This document shows, piece after piece, positions 63,662-64,000 of a DNA stretch of 64,000 bases. This DNA is from Chytriomyces cf. hyalinus JEL632 (taxonomy: Eukaryota > Chytridiomycota > Chytridiomycetes > Chytridiales > Chytriomycetaceae), in the NCBI GenBank assembly GCA_025435555.1, contig JAIWWG010000001.1, positions 744,001 to 808,000 of the forward strand. The letters are read 5' to 3'. The first letter of the stretch is position 1, and the number at the start of each line of letters is the position of its first letter. The translations under genes were made by a program, and so were the position numbers. The notes under the pieces were generated by a model, which saw nothing but the letters and a program-made list of their open reading frames with translations, ran no database searches and was not told where the DNA came from.

Positions 63662-64000
63662 AAATATTTTGATTTAGTTCTCTCTTTTGGGTTGAATTTG
63701 AATAAAGGTGAGTGGGAAGTGAATTTTTGTTTAGCATCATTAATTCTATAAAACTCAACTCAAATCTCACACTATTTAAAATCGTATTTAAAGGGTCCAA
63801 ACAGCGCGTCTACTTTTTATGTAAACAACGTGTTTACTACTTATCACCGAGTACATCATGGACAGTTGAGGTCGAATCCCTCGCCTCGTCCAGACTTGTT
63901 CTTCCTTTCCCCCAAGCTCTGTCAACCTCAGCGCTCGGGCATTCCGGTGAAGCGCTGGAGACTGCCGAGTACCGCGAATTCCGACGCTCTCTATCAAAGT
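63662..64000. other. 3' flank of SEC1, no gene recognised
   Basis: AATAAAGG at 63700 is the probable polyadenylation signal. The remaining sequence to the window edge has no supported gene. Confidence 0.45.

Noticed and set aside
63860-63890. GGTCGAATCCC stretch resembling a tRNA B box
   Set aside because: No matching A box, acceptor stem or anticodon arm could be built around it.
1-64000. Mobile elements, virus-derived sequences, CRISPR arrays, rRNA genes
   Set aside because: No reverse transcriptase, integrase, transposase, capsid or terminal-repeat signature was seen in any frame, and no CRISPR-like or rRNA sequence. Short or diverged elements could have been missed by eye.

Overview
This 64 kb window is nuclear DNA from a fungus, most likely a zoosporic chytrid (Chytridiomycota). 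The signs are many short GT-AG introns (mostly 45-120 nt, often with a CTRAY or CTAAC branch motif), intergenic gaps of a few hundred bases at most, fungal orthologues (Fox2-type peroxisomal enzyme, Bmt2, copper-radical oxidase, GPI-type Ser/Ala-rich proteins), and animal- or protist-like parts unusual in yeasts (VWFD and EGF-like secreted proteins, a dCache receptor, a TMEM135 homologue, a PP2A B'' subunit). About 32 protein genes are supported. The chytrid assignment is inference from gene content; no rRNA, tRNA or mobile element was found to confirm it. Exon maps were built by hand, so junctions may be off by a base.

Layout. 0.6-8.5 kb: metallo-beta-lactamase-like protein (-), GNAT acetyltransferase (-), Reeler-like secreted protein (+), UDP-glucose pyrophosphorylase (+), RanBP1 (-). 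8.6-12.5 kb: two tandem ferric-reductase-type flavocytochromes (-). 13.7-17.9 kb: ribosomal protein eL30 (+) and a 14-exon secreted VWFD/EGF-like protein (-). 18.4-26.5 kb: dCache-HAMP-TPR-VWA membrane receptor (+), SKP1 (+), Fox2-type multifunctional beta-oxidation enzyme (+). 26.9-38.2 kb: LEA2-like membrane protein (+), a second VWFD protein with mucin-like repeats (+), LicD-family protein (-), small secreted protein (-), nucleoporin NSP1 (+), GT14 glycosyltransferase (+). 38.4-45.1 kb: four poorly known genes. 45.3-53.4 kb: SmD2 (-), NDUFA13 (+), glyoxal-oxidase-like enzyme (+), a Ser/Ala-rich protein (+), TMEM135 (+). 53.9-63.7 kb: PP2A B'' subunit (-), prefoldin 4 (+), Bmt2 rRNA methyltransferase (-), GPI-type protein (+), Sec1/Munc18 (+).

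Working together. Housekeeping genes (splicing, complex I, nuclear transport, nuclear pore, prefoldin, SCF ligase, exocytosis, ribosome) are interleaved with a large share of secretory or cell-surface genes (two VWFD proteins, Reeler-like protein, copper oxidase, three small surface-protein candidates, GT14 and LicD glycan enzymes). UDP-glucose from UGP1 and Sec1-driven exocytosis would feed the same wall and surface pathway. Three divergent gene pairs share promoters of about 80-110 bp.

The most unusual object is the receptor-like protein at 18362-21574: an extracytoplasmic sensor of bacterial chemoreceptor type (dCache plus HAMP) joined to cytoplasmic TPR repeats and a VWA domain with an intact MIDAS. 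Other leads are the ferric-reductase pair with shared CCAAT boxes, two VWFD/EGF surface proteins of very different build, and a block of unrecognised genes at 38.4-42.4 kb.
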